Positions 37,328 through 49,460 of a stretch of DNA of 64,000 nt are shown one piece after another; positions within the stretch are counted from its first letter, which is position 1, and each line of letters opens with the position of its first letter. The translations under genes and the position numbers were made by a program. Location: the NCBI GenBank assembly GCA_003049465.1, contig PYSS01000003.1, forward strand, positions 1 to 64,000, in the 5' to 3' direction. Under the pieces are notes generated by a model that was not told the origin of the DNA, did no database searches, and worked only from the letters and a program-made list of their open reading frames with translations. The stretch comes from Magnaporthiopsis rhizophila. Its lineage: Eukaryota > Ascomycota > Sordariomycetes > Magnaporthales > Magnaporthaceae.

Positions 37328-37450
37328 ATGTGCGTCAAGGAGCACCAGCCTCTCGTCAACCACTGCTGCACCTTCTGCTGCAAGGCCGGCGACTTTGGCA
37401 CCCACGACTACTGTGGAGGTCACTACTACTGCCACAAGTGCCCCTCCTAA
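37328..37450 (+). CDS. 40-residue Cys/His-rich microprotein
   Basis: The ATG at 37328, in a good fungal start context (TTTCACCATG), opens 40 codons ending TAA at 37448-37450. Cysteines are at residues 2, 13, 14, 17, 18, 29, 35 and 38 (eight of 40), and histidines at 6, 12, 26, 32 and 36. The pattern H-C-C-x2-C-C followed by C-x5-C-x2-C looks like a metal-binding knuckle. Most third positions are C or G, as in the neighbouring real genes. A CT-rich leader and TATA-like element precede it, and CT/T-rich 3' sequence follows. There is no signal peptide, so a secreted effector is unlikely. I recognise no family. A small zinc- or copper-binding protein is the natural guess. Confidence 0.6.
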   Translation: MCVKEHQPLVNHCCTFCCKAGDFGTHDYCGGHYYCHKCPS

Positions 37451-40400
37451 GCTCATCGACACTCGCGGCCGCCATGTCTTGGACAAGCCAAGGCTAGCCA
37501 CACTGAGCTTTCTTCATCATCATCATCTTCGTCTTCTTCACCACGATTCTGGTTCGTTCTCCCACGGACCTGGCCAGCGCCGCTCCTGGCCATGGGGAGT
37601 TAGCCATGCCTTCGTCTCGTCATTGGCTGGAGGAAAACCCAACCCGCTGGGGAGGGCAGCCATCGTCTCGGTGCGAACATGAGGCGATGCAACTGCACCT
37701 TTCCCTTTGCCGCACACACACAACTGGGGGGCGGTCTACCTGCCACAGCCATCAGTCTTCTGTCTCTGTCCCAAAGCGGCCTCTTGCATATGCCCCGCCC
37801 GCATGCAATGCAAGGCTGACGATGAGGATGCGAAATGCTCCATCGGCCCGTGACCTCTTTGGGCATATCTGGCTGTCCTTCTCCGCCTTGGACCTCCTCT
37901 TTTCTCTTTACTTTTTGTTTCCTTTTCTCCGTTGTCGTCAGCGTCATACCCCATTTTCTTTTTGACCCGGTGTCGGAGTCACTCTCGCTTACGTCATGAG
38001 CATTTCATATCATGGTGTTGGTCAGCCTGTGTTTGTATTTTGTTTTTCCGTATGGATAGCCTAAGGAGCTGGGATGGCGTTGTTACCCTTTTTCGTCTAT
38101 TTTTCGGTTCAACTTTGGCTTGACGGCTGTGTTGGACTCTACTGCCGAACAACGGAGGGCCCTTGTCGTTACATGGTACATCAGCGGTTGTGTCGCGATA
38201 CTCCGAAACAGCCACTTTCATTCGTTACATCAGCTCATGGACATTCGAGTTAGGTTGTTAGCACGGGGAGTTCTTGTACCTAGGAAATTGAAGGGATTCT
38301 AGCCGAAATACACACACACCAATATTGGCAATATCAATGTGCCGAAATTGACGGTGCTCCCTTTGCCATGCCGGCTTGTGATTATGTATTATTCTCCGCA
38401 CGTGTCTGTTGGACGCTGATCTGCACGCACCATCAAATCAAACTAGGAGCCTCCTCCCCGGAGCCTGGATGGCCGGAGGGTCGGAGGGCGAGAAGGACGC
38501 GAGCCCCGAAGACCGTGAGTGGCCAGTGCATGCACACCATTCTTTTTTATCCCTCTGGTGATGGACGGGCCCAGGAGAAGCTGCAGCTGCAGGCATCTGG
38601 TCCGCCAATGCCAGGTCGTTCAGGGTCACCCTTCTTGCGAGTCTAGGCATCATCTTCGCACGATTGACAGCTGCGCCCGTCCTGCGAACAAGGGGCGTGA
38701 GCTGTGTTGGCCGACGCTCATTTGCCCATCCGAACATGCCAGCCTCGCTCGCCTGCGGCCGGGTATTTGAAAACTGATATCTTACAGTACCACCTGGGGC
38801 TTGTGTACCCGGCGGGCTGAGTGAGGGATGGTGGGAACCCCACGCCCGGAAGACAGCGCTTTGGTCCTCTTTTTTATTCGTTTCGTTCTTGTTGATCATA
38901 CCCAATGGCGCCTGCTGCTCTGCTCGCGTGATTTGTCCTAGCATGCATCCGGCATGGCGTTTTTCCTGCACGAGAGCGAAAAGGGGTGGTGAGAGAGTTG
39001 AGTAATCTACTAGGCAACCCGCCTCGGCAGCAGAAGTCGGCCGGCCCGCTGCTCTCCTCGCTATCTGTCCCGCAAGCACGCCCCCGGTCTATCCGCATGC
39101 CGTCTCCGCCTGAGAGGGATCGCGTTTTTTGGCTTCGATCGGAAAATCCGCCGACCGACCCCCCGGTCTTTTGCTGTCTGTCAGTGTCACCCCGTCATCC
39201 CCTGGCTTCACCTCCACACACAATCCATTTTTACATGGGGACGTGCTCGAACCAAGTCTCCGCCCGTGCCATGCCTGCCAGCGATGTGGAGTCGGGCCGG
39301 CCGGCGATGCTTGCGGCGTTGCGACATGTTCTGTTCGTTGTGGATCAGGCTCGGGAGTGGGAGAGGGGAAGGGAGGAGAAGGGGAGATGGCGGCACTTGG
39401 GTGGCTCTTCCGGGGTAGGCGATGCGATGATGAAGACGGAAAGTGCACCAAAAGTGGACTGGGAGGAGGAGGGGAAAGGACATGATGTTGCAGCAGAGGG
39501 TATCTACCGAAACGCAAAAGAGAGAGAGAGAGGCAGGCATACCGTCGGAGGTCAGGGTTCCAGGGGTTGTGTTGTGATACGGGGCGGGTCAAGCAGTAGG
39601 TAGACGTGTACAACGCTTGTGAAGAGAGACAGAGGAGGGGTGTGCGTGAAGTGCTAGCCAAAAAACCGGTTACACAGAAGGAAGGAATATGCAGCCGGCC
39701 AGTTTAGGAAAGCATGCCCAGCCTGCAAGCGTGTGTATGCAGGGCATGTGGATGGATCGTCCTCCGAAGGAGTGGTTGCCCATGCATAATTCGTTAGATA
39801 TGTGGCTGTCTCTTTTGTTTTGCCCATTTCCTGCGTGCTTACGCTCGGGGACGGACGGAAACACCGGCAGACAGGGAAGGACACCTGCATGAAAGAGGAA
39901 GAAGCCGGAACAGCCACGGTTGCACAGCACAACCGCCGATCCTGCAAAGCTGCGTGAGAAAAACAAGCCCTGTTGGGGATGCCAACAGCAGAAGCATGTG
40001 AGGGTGGTAATGAAACATACATGGTAGTCAGTGAATAAACAACAACGGCACCCAGCAGCGGCAAATGCGGAGCGAGCTAGACAGCACTCAAGCCAGGCCC
40101 GCGGCCGCAGGCGGATAGACCGGACAGGGTCAAGGAAGCCGGGTTGAGCCTTACGCTGCGGGGACTCCCTGGTAATCGTCGTCGTCGTGTGGAGTTTGTC
40201 TGTGTGTACGTATGTATGTATCGTATCGTCCTGCAACAACACGTACGCAAGCGAACTAGCCAACGGGCCTAGCTAAAGGGTATGCAAAGCTGGCGCGGCA
40301 GCATAAAACAGCGCTAGCTAGGCGTATCTATCCAATGTTTTGTTTTGTTGGCCCCGGACGGTGGACACATATGTGCAGACGTGCAGCAGCTGCAAGGCCC

Positions 40401-42859
40401 AGCTTGGCTTAGTCTCCTGTCCTGCCGAGGGGGAAATATCGGACAAGGGGCGGGCAGAGAGAGAGAGAGAGGGACAGGGGGCCCCGGCTGGCAGGCTGGC
40501 GTTGCGTTGAGAGCAAAAACGCACAGGGCAAGCAACAAACACAACACAGCAAACCCCCCTGCCTAGTCTGTAAGACATGGGCTAGCAAGCAGCACCCGTC
40601 ACCGGCCTCAATATCTTTCTTTCGGCCGGTGGAGGGAAGTCGTGCTAGAAACGATACATTGGTATCCACCCGCCGATGATGCCGGGCGGGCGAGCAAGAG
40701 GGCGAAATCGGGCAATGGCACTCCAGAGTCGCAGTCGGGCGAGACAGGGAAGGGGGCCAAAGACAGGGGTCAGGAAGGGGAACATGCATGGCATGGCAGA
40801 GCGTGGCAGGGGCCAGGGGTCCTTGGTTCCCATTTTTCGTATTATTATTTTTGGTTTTTGTTTTTTGTTTCTGTTCTGCCTCTCCTTTCACCGACCCCAA
40901 ATACATGTATAACCTTGCCAGTCGGGCCAAATTTACCACCTAGCCGAGGGCTGGAATATGCCATGCATCGGATGTGGCCCTGCATATGGGCAAAAGTACG
41001 ACCTACCACCTTTGCTCCTAGCGTACAACAAGACATGGATACGGCATATAATCATCTGCGCGTCTCTCCTCATCCCCCCTCCCCTCATCCTACATCCACC
41101 CCTATCCAGGCTTACGGAGCTGGCGCGCTCGGAGACGAGAGAAGAGGAGACAGAGGGACAGACAGATAGGGCCGGCAAGCCCAGCATGCAGCATGCAGAT
41201 GCAAGGCGTCCGTACCCATGTCTGCGGCGACTAGGCATCAGTGTCCAAAAACGGACCAGGGGGACACGCACGCACGCAACGCACACATAGGAGCAAATCC
41301 CCTCTTCTCCTCTTTCGAATCTCAATCCCGCCCGCCCCTGATGCTGGGAAATCCGACTCGACGACTCAGGGTCCGGCCGGGCCGCAGACAAAATGCCGCC
41401 ATATGTATGCACACTAGCCCTGCGGGACCCAGGATTTTATGTGTGATGTGCGTCTAATCTATCGTGCTCTATGTACCCACGGCCGGGATGTATGTGTGTG
41501 CTGGCTTCGTATCGCATCCCTGCCTTGGGAGAAGCAGGGGGAGAGAATGGGACTACAGATAACGACGCCCGTGTCGAGGTTGGGATGCCTGTCCTGTCCT
41601 GTCCATCCCATCATACGCTGCGGAGAGACCAAAGAGACAGGGTGGCGCGTTCGTGTCACGATCGACACCGCAAGTGCCCATCAGGGTGCCCCGACCAGCC
41701 ACGTTCGGTCCGCGCAACAGCGCCCTCATCTTGGGACATGGCGCCGCTCGCTTCCCCCGCGCGCCATCTCACTGCTCAGCCCAGAGGAACAAGGACAGGG
41801 CGGAACCGATATACATACTGTACATAGGTAGTACCCTGCAGAAAGGACCCCTTACCTTGCCCAAGGCGGCCTAGTTCGCGAGGGCCCTCAAGTTTCGTGG
41901 CACCAGACGAACGGACCGGTCTATCTCGCGTTGGCCGAGCAAGCCGCCCGCCGGAGCTATTGCTCCCTTCCTACTGGCGGAAGGCAAAAAATGTGACCTG
42001 TCGTTCTTTGTCGTCTCACTAATCACACTATACTCGCTCTAATATGCCTCATCACGAGAGAGGCACCTACCGCAGCGGCGGCTTGGCAAATCACAAAAAG
42101 GTTTGATTGCTAAGAATCCCCAAGCAGGCTTTCGGGGGGCGCAAGCCCGGTTCCACAGCGGCGGACATGAAATCCTCTCAGAGGGCGTGGCGTTGTGTTT
42201 GGCGGAAGTCCCGCGTGCCGACCAGCCGTCCTTCTCAAACAGGTTTTGATCAGCTGTAGGATCAGATGCCTGTATATAGCTGGTAGGTAAATTGGTTGCG
42301 TTGGTTGGATGAGAGCTAAAGTAGATCGACAACATTGGAAATCTGCAAGTAGATAACCTTTCTTCGACGGAAACCAGAACGCCGCAAACGCCGTTTAGTG
42401 GTATGTGTATATGTGGTATCATGACCCTTGGACCCAGTGACATTCCGTTGCCCTCGATAAGAGAAGACATATGGAGGCAAGGAACAAAAATAAAAAAAAG
42501 TAAAAAAGATGAACCAAGAGGACAAAACATATGGTAGGAGTAACATCGTCTTTGCTTCGACCGATTTGTGGGAAAAACGGGTGGCCGGTAAGATTCGGTA
42601 GTCCAGGAAAGCAATCATTTGCCGAGCCTTGGACCCCCACGAATCGTTATTGGGCCACCGCCGGCGTGGGTCAACACGGCTTACCCACAAGAGAAGAGGC
42701 TGCGGCTGGCAAGGAGGAAACTGAAATATGACAGAGCCAAAGTGGCAGCGCCTGTAAAGTTCACGCTAACGTCCAATTGCTGATAGGCAGGAAGCACCCA
42801 ATCAGGCAGCATCCTTTTGCCTTGCCTGCCGAGAATCGATGAGACGCTGACAAAAGGCG
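37451..42859. other. Gene-poor stretch downstream of the microORF
   Basis: About 5.4 kb without a recognisable gene. The first ~600 bases (CAT/CTT repeats, T-rich) fit a 3' UTR of the microORF transcript. A GA repeat lies at about 39520-39530 and 40459-40470. ORFs of up to ~210 codons on either strand have no family resemblance. The end (42040-42859) is the 3' region of EXO70. Confidence 0.5.
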
Positions 42860-44849
42860 CTAGTACAGACTACTGAAGGTGGCGGCGATAGCGACCTTGT
42901 CGTATTTGACGTACTTGCCCTTGCCCTTGTCGACTTCGTGGTAGCGGTCCCAGAAGCGGACGTAGAGCGGCTCCAGCATCTGCTGCATGTCTCGGGCGAA
43001 CATCTGGCGCACCTCGCGCTCCATGCTGAAGGACTTGTGGCGCGCCACCATCTCGTCAAACGAGTTGTTGAAGGCCGTGAACTTGGTCTTGATGCTCTCC
43101 TTGTCCTTGGAGCTCAGCCCCTTCATGATCGAGGCCGAGTCGATGGTGGCGGCGTGGCCCGACGACGGCCGCGCCGACCGGCTGGTGTGGATCACGTCGA
43201 AGAGGTGCATCGACACGTCCTTGCACGACTCGGTGTACAGGGCCGTCGCCTTCTTGCGCCACTGCTCCACCATGCCCAGCCGCTGCTCCAGCAGCGGCGC
43301 CAGCTCCGGGTCGTCGCGGATCGTGCGCTCGATGATGGTGATGCTGTTGGCTAGGAACACGCCCACGACGGGCTTGCGGCCCATCAGCATGCGCGCCTTG
43401 GCGTCCAGCGACAGCAGCAGCGCGTCGATGGTGTCGGCGCAGTAGTTGGCAAAGATCTCCTTGCCGTCCGCCCCGACGTCGAACGACGCCAGCGTCGGGA
43501 TCGTGTCGCCGCCCCCGGCCCGCGACGCCGCCAGCGACTTCCAGCCGCCGTCGCCGAGCGAGATCATGATGCTCGAGATGGGCCGCAGGAACTCCACCAT
43601 GGTCCGCAGCCTCTGCATCGTCTCGCCGATGATGGGCGACGGCGCACCGTCGGCCGGCAGCGTCTGCATGGCCGCAACCCGCCGCTTCGTGTCCTCGAGC
43701 AGCTCCGCCAGCGTTGACTTTGCTGTCTCACGCACCGGCTTCAGCGACGCCGCCAGAGAGCTCTTGAGCTCGCCCGTCCGCGTCTCGAGCCGGCTGGACA
43801 GGCTCGACACCACCTCGACGATCTCGTAGGCGAGGAAGCAGTCCGTGTTGAGGTGCGCCTTGATGTGCGCGTTGAGCTCGCGCAGCGTGCGCGAGAACTC
43901 GGCCAGCGACGCCTGGCACGTCGCCTGGAAGAGCGGGCCCCAGTCGTCGCGCGAGAAGATGCTCGTGATGTTGTCGTACTCGGCCACGAACAGGCCCTCC
44001 ATGGCCTGCACGTACGTGGCCATGCCGTTGGTCCCCGAGCGGTAGACGGCGTCCGGGTGCTTCTTCTTGGCCGTGTTGACGCTGGCGGCCGCCAGGTTGA
44101 CCAGCGTCTCGGCCATGTAGGGCCCGCGCACCTCGGCGTATATCTGGGCCACGGGCGACTCGGCGCCCTGCCGCTGGGCGCCGGCTACGTACGAGTAGAT
44201 GAGGCCCAGGCGCGTGACCTTGTCCTGCGACAGCAGCGGGAACGGCTTGTCCTTGGTGATGTAGTGCAGTGGCTCGAGCGAGCGCGGGGTCTCGGTGCGG
44301 AGGATGCGGTCGAACTGGTTCTCGAGCTGCGTGTTTCCTGACTTGATCAGGCGCTGCAGGTCCGCCATGGTTTGCTGGGTCGAGCGCAGGTTGGAGACCT
44401 TCATGTCGGATAGGGCCTTGTTCAGGCGCTTGATCGAGTTGAGGTAGTTGGGCAGGCCGGCCTTGTCGGGGCCCATGCGGATGATCTGCTCCTCGTCATT
44501 TTTGCTGTCGGCCGGCACGCGTAGGCGCTCGATGGCGGCGAGGACGCTCTCAATGTCTGCCGGGTTGGGAATGGTCAGCATGGATGTCCACATTTGCGCC
44601 GCATCCCTGGGCGACGAGTGGGCAAGGCGACTACTCACTGTTGCCAAGGATCTGCAGTTTCTTGGTCTCTCCATTGAGCGGGCCGACAACCTCGCGCACG
44701 CTCTTGCCTGTCGACTCGAGCTTGCTCAGACACGCCTCGATCTTCTTGGTCAACTGCGTCGTCTTCTCGAGGCGCGAGTTCAGGACGTCGACCTCGGCCC
44801 GCGCCTCCTCCTCGGCGGCGTGTCGGCCGTTGGCCAATCCGACGGCCAT
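42860..44849 (-). CDS. EXO70: Exocyst complex subunit EXO70
   Basis: Exons 44849-44639 and 44556-42860 encode 635 residues, the expected length. The N-terminal coiled-coil (A-E-E-E-A-R-A-E-V-D-V-L-N-S-R-L-E-K) is followed by the junction L-G-N | N-I-E-S-V-L-A-A-I-E-R-L. The helical-rod repeats fill the rest: R-G-P-Y-M-A, W-G-P-L-F-Q-A and L-E-P-L-Y-V-R-F-W-D-R-Y are visible. The end K-Y-V-K-Y-D-K is the conserved basic patch that binds PI(4,5)P2. Exo70 docks the exocyst at sites of polarised secretion, the hyphal tip in filamentous fungi. The larger open frame continuing upstream of 44556 is intron read-through, not coding. Confidence 0.95.
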
Positions 44850-45293
44850 GGCGACCTTCGTCGGAGCTGTAACACGCTCAAGAGCGGCGGCGGGCGTAGG
44901 AATTCGGCGAGATCGGGCGAAGGCGCGGGGTGTCGTGGGCACCGAAGCCAGCTGCTGGCGCTCGTGCTGGCGGCGATGTCGCCGTGGTGTCTACTGTGGT
45001 GGCAGCAGCTCCTCTCGAGGGGAGCTAGAGGGTTGCAATGTGGATGGGGCTTTGGGGCGGTCTCCCTGGCGCTGGGATACGCTAATCGCGACACAGTGCG
45101 TCCACTATGTATTTTTTCATGCTTGTCGCTGGTTGCTTGTGCGTGAAATAAAGATTCGCACTGTGCTGCCGTCCGAATCAAACTCGAGGGAACCTAAAAC
45201 AAGGCGACGGATCTCGTCTGGTCTCTAACAGCTCTATGAGTTCGCCTCAGTCATCGCTTCTTTTCAGTGAAACAAAGCCTAGATCTTCCCGCC
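44850..45293. promoter_or_regulatory. EXO70 promoter and aminotransferase 3' region
   Basis: Short spacer between two minus-strand genes. No exon is recognised; nothing diagnostic is seen. Confidence 0.35.
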
Positions 45294-46911
45294 CTAGGAT
45301 GATTTTGTCCGGAAATAATCATCCACCAACCTCCCCATAATGTCGACCAGCGCCGCCACCTCTTGCTCAGTGATTATATACGCCGGAGCCAGCATCACAT
45401 GGTCTCCGTTGACACCGTCCACGCTCCCGGTGCCGGGGTAGATCGCGATGCCGTACTCGGCCGTCAGACCAAGTGTGGAAAGCTCCATGGCCACGCCGTC
45501 TGTGACCGGGAATGGTGCCTTGGTGGCCTTGTCGGCAACGAGCTCCAAGCTCCAGAAAAGGCCCTTCCCCCTGATGTCGCCCACGTTGGGGTGGCCGCCT
45601 AGCCGTTCGCGCAATCCATGCGATAGGTGATCACCCATCTTGCGAACGTTTTCCAGCAGATTCTCCTCCTTGATGATGCGCTGGATCTCGAGAGCGGCGG
45701 CGCAACCCACGGCGTGTCCCTGGTAGGTGTGGCCGTGGACGAAAACGCTGGGGAGAGGGCGTTAGTACCTAAAACAGACCCTTATCTACCACCCCTTGGG
45801 CTGGCCCGTCTGCCAAATGACTGTCATCGAACCTACCCCGTGCCTTGTTCCAGAGCGTCGATTACGCGGTGGCTCATCAAGACGCCTGCGACCGGCTGAT
45901 AACCGCCGCCGAGGCCCTTTCCTATAGTCTGGAGATCCGGCTTGACGCCCTCCTGCTCCCACGCATGGAGAGTCCCGGTACGGCCCATGCCTGACATGAC
46001 CTCGTCGAGCATCAAGAGCGCGCCGTACTTGCGGCACACGGCCTCCATGGCTTTGAAGTATCCGGGCACTGCAGGGACGGATCCTAGAGCCTATTTCACC
46101 GCGACAAGAATGTTAGCCGTCTGAGCAGCGAGGAGGCTCGGCAATGCAAACTTACAGCCCCAACAACCGGCTCGGCTACGAACCCGCAAACCGTCTCCGG
46201 CCCGAGCCTTTGGAACTCGGCATCCAGCTCGGCAGCAAGCCTCTCGACGTACATTGCGTCCGTCTCGTCCTGCTTCTGGCCCCGGTATGCATAGCAGGGT
46301 GATACCTGCGTGATGTTGCTCAGCAGCAACGGCTCGAATTTCTCGCGGCGATATTTATGGCCTCCCATCGAAAGGGACCCTAGGGTGATTCCGTGGTAGG
46401 ACTGGGCCCTCGAGATGAACTTTGTCCGCTGTGGCTCCGCCGGCTTCTTCTCGAGGAAGTACTGCCGCGCCATCTTCATGGCCGCCTCCATGGCCTCGGA
46501 TCCTGTTGACTATTGTCAGCTCGGATACGGCAGGAAGCTGTCTACCATGCCCTGGCGCTCACCCGAGTTCACAATGTAGGCTCTCGCCATATGGCCATTG
46601 GTCGAGTCGACCAGGACCTGGCAAAGCTCCTCGAAAGGCGTGGTGGTGAAGTAGACGGTGGCGCAATATGCAACCTCGTTCATCTGCTTCATGACGGCCT
46701 GGATCACCCTGTCGTCGCAATGGCCGAGACATGTGACGGCTGCTCCCCCGACCGCGTCCAGGATCTTCCGGCCATCGTCGAGGATCAGATACTGCCCCTT
46801 GGCCTTTGCGACGCGGAGGAATTCATGGTCCAGCTTGCGGTGCAGCACCGCCGACTTGGGGCCCTGGCCGTTGGCCTTCGGCTTGCTCTGGCTGTCCACA
46901 GCGGCTGCCAT
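45294..46911 (-). CDS. Class III PLP-dependent aminotransferase
   Basis: Four exons on the minus strand (46911-46563, 46502-46156, 46090-45837, 45747-45294) encode 467 residues. The PLP fold is complete: N-S-G-S-E-A-M-E-A-A near 115-125, Y-H-G-I-T-L-G-S-L-S, the cofactor-contacting Asp261 in M-L-D-E-V-M-S-G, and the Schiff-base Lys290 in I-G-K-G-L-G-G-G. G-H-T-Y-Q-G-H-A-V-G supplies the phosphate-binding segment. The family transfers the amino group of omega-amino acids or amines to a keto acid. The substrate (GABA, beta-alanine, ornithine-like or other) cannot be told from sequence. No targeting peptide is obvious, so it is probably cytosolic. No biosynthetic neighbours suggest a specialised role. 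Confidence 0.92.
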
Positions 46912-48010
46912 GCTTGGTCTGGGTTTCAGTGCTGGTTGGTCTTCTTGCTATGTTCTGTTACGGGCGGCGATATCGGGGATCTGATAAACTTGGGGATAGT
47001 GTAACCTCTGATTTATTACTGCTGCCCGGTGTCTACCCGGGGGACATACCTAATATATGCACACGACTGGATATGCGAGTGCTGTAAGCTCCGATGGTAG
47101 GCGTTCCGCCTCGGCTATGGCTTCGTGCGTGGGAGTCATTCTGCGAGAGTGGAGCCAGGGACCAGACATAATACAGCTAGGCGGCATCCTCGTGATGATA
47201 TCGAGTCTCAGGTCCACTGCAGCTCCCCAAAGGCCAATCAGTTTGTTCCTGCATTGGCCAGGATCGACAGAGGGATGGTCGGGACTAGTGCCTCTATTAG
47301 AGTGTGGCCGTATAAGTGAGTGGGGAAGCCGACGCGGAGCAGCTGCCTTCCCCGCTCTCTCCGACTTTCGGCTTCTGTCACACCATCAAAGGCCACTTGG
47401 ACTTGGCACGAATGCGAGAGTCTGGCCGCGCTACCGCGCTGCCGCGCTGCTGCAGGTGCTGCCGTCGTGGAGATGAGAGAGTATTCTCTGTATGATCGTA
47501 GCTTTGGAAGTCGATACTGGGAATATTGTCAGGCTGGCCGGACAGCCATAGGACGTGGTAGGTGCATAATTGCTTGTGAGATCCCTTGGCCTTAGCCTTT
47601 CAATGAGCACTGGATGCGTTCTTGTTGGAGACGTAGTACTGTGATCGCGGTGGGCGTAGAGTCATGATGGTTGTGATACGGGCACCTGTCGAGATGGTAA
47701 TGGCTTGCATGCCATGGAATTCCCACTCCACAGGACGACGTTTCTGGATGCTGCATGGCTTGGCCGGTTGTAAGCCCAGTTTGACCAGGTTCGAGGATAG
47801 GTAAGCTCACCCCGCACTCGCCTGATAGTCAACCGTGTTTATGATCTGCGCTTTGAAGACCAGAGCATCTATACTCCAACTGATAAACTCCCCCAGGCTG
47901 AGCAAGCTGATCTTTGTGTCACATAGAAGCGACCTGCCGATTGCAATTAGCCGTCGACCATCAACTCGCTGTAGTTTCTGGGCAAGAGTCTTGGCGGCCT
48001 CGGACCAACA
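46912..48010. promoter_or_regulatory. Divergent upstream region, aminotransferase / 2EXR gene
   Basis: About 1.1 kb lies between divergent start codons and presumably contains both promoters. No exon, TATA box or repeat is clear. Confidence 0.35.
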
Positions 48011-49285
48011 ATGGCAACACAAGAGGATGACAGCCTCGCACTGGCGTTCCACTTGTTCCCATCACTACCAACAGAGCTGCGCCTGCGAATCTGGCAGGCC
48101 GCCTTAGAACAAAACCGCATCATCCGCGTCTTTGTCGCCAGCCATCTCGATCTTGACGCTGGAGATGCCGGCGACAATGACGCCAAGTTGGAGTGCCGCT
48201 CGCATGGGGCCATCCCACCGCACCTGATACGTTCAATCCCTCGCATCTACGGCTCAGAAATCCACTACGCTGTCGTCGCTGACGGCTACGATCTCGTGCA
48301 CCCCCTGCTCAGCGTCAGCACGGAGGCTCGAGGCGTGGCGCTTCGCTTCTACCGCATGCAGATGCCCTGCATTTTCGGCGGCAACGCCTCCAAGAAATGG
48401 GTCGACAGCCTGTGTGCGGCAGCCCTGCCTCCTCCCGGCAAGGAATGGTCCCACGGCACGCTCTACATGAATCCCGAGTTCGACTTCCTGCTCCGGCTGG
48501 GAAGCGGCGAGACGTACGGAAGAGACCTGGACGGCATGGAGGACGTCACCATCGACTTCATCCAGCGCTTCAAGACGGTCTATGACCCCAGCGGCGTCGG
48601 GTTGCTTAATATGGTGGTCAACATGGAGGCACTGGAGAGCTTTAAGGGCGTCCTCAAACGGTCATGTCTGGAACCTACCGCGACGGAGGCCTTCAGGGAG
48701 ACCTTTTCGCAGCTGCGCCAAGTGTGGTTCCTGGACCTGTGCCCGACGGGGCACGGCTACGGCCACACCACCCTCTCTCGACCGGGGACGAGTCCCTTCT
48801 TCAGCTATTCATACCCCATGATGGTGTTGACTCCCAATTTCGATCGCCTGCCTCGCGATCCCCGTGCCATCGACTTGACCAAGGTGCCGAGCTTCAGGAA
48901 CCGCACAGGCCCCGAGACGTTCTTCCCGCAGTGGGAGCGCCTGATGGAGGCCTGGGGCGTGTCCGGGGAGGGGCAGGCTGGCACCACGACAGACTTCCGT
49001 CTCATGCTGGCGGCGGACTCCCGCCCGTTCGGCCAAGCTTACGACCGAGAGGGCGCACTGCAATGTTTGTATACGGAGAAGCGCAGGTACGACGCGGCGG
49101 TTGGAGAACGCGATGATGTAATGGTGGATATGGTCGACCCGGTCTTTGGGTTCTGGCTTTTCCCAGCGACCCCTCCCCCGCTGGGTATTGGGCAGCCGGC
49201 GGCGTGGGTACAGCTGGTCGCCATGGACATGAGTGCTTCATGGCCGGAGCTTGGCCTGTTCAGCTTTCCAGAAGGTGAAGACTGA
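48011..49285 (+). CDS. 2EXR-domain protein
   Basis: One uninterrupted exon of 424 residues. Near residues 15-32 it has F-P-S-L-P-T-E-L-R-L-R-I-W-Q-A-A-L, the start of the fungal 2EXR domain. The block H-P-L-L-S-V-S-T-E-A-R-G-V-A-L-R-F-Y near 95-115 is the second conserved half. The rest is globular with no recognised motif. 2EXR proteins are numerous in Pezizomycotina and of unknown biochemical function; the N-terminal L-P-x-E-L-R-x-x-I-W pattern resembles an F-box. The start is the first ATG, and no signal peptide or membrane span is seen. Confidence 0.85.
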   Translation: MATQEDDSLALAFHLFPSLPTELRLRIWQAALEQNRIIRVFVASHLDLDAGDAGDNDAKLECRSHGAIPPHLIRSIPRIYGSEIHYAVVADGYDLVHPLLSVSTEARGVALRFYRMQMPCIFGGNASKKWVDSLCAAALPPPGKEWSHGTLYMNPEFDFLLRLGSGETYGRDLDGMEDVTIDFIQRFKTVYDPSGVGLLNMVVNMEALESFKGVLKRSCLEPTATEAFRETFSQLRQVWFLDLCPTGHGYGHTTLSRPGTSPFFSYSYPMMVLTPNFDRLPRDPRAIDLTKVPSFRNRTGPETFFPQWERLMEAWGVSGEGQAGTTTDFRLMLAADSRPFGQAYDREGALQCLYTEKRRYDAAVGERDDVMVDMVDPVFGFWLFPATPPPLGIGQPAAWVQLVAMDMSASWPELGLFSFPEGED

Positions 49286-49399
49286 ATACTAGAGTTCTAG
49301 ACTGCGAGAACTGAGCAAGGATGAGAAGGGAAGGAGTATATTTTACACTGGTGATGCTCCCAGCGCGGTAAGCGGGGTAATTAAACATCCATTGGTCTT

Positions 49400-49426
49400 G
49401 CGCGCTAAGTGGCCCCACTAACGCGC
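49400..49426. repeat. Imperfect hairpin with GCGCG ends
   Basis: Arms 49400-49412 and 49415-49426 pair with one mismatch and one bulge around a two-base loop. It sits 35 bases from the larger perfect hairpin. Confidence 0.6.
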
Positions 49427-49460
49427 TTCTTCGCGTCTTGACCCCGATTGGCCCCTCCCT

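Noticed and set aside
38438..39079. 213-codon minus-strand ORF in the gene desert
   Set aside because: Irregular composition, no family resemblance, no splice context.
42100..42160. GC-rich stem-like segment resembling a tRNA end
   Set aside because: No A box, B box or cloverleaf can be drawn.
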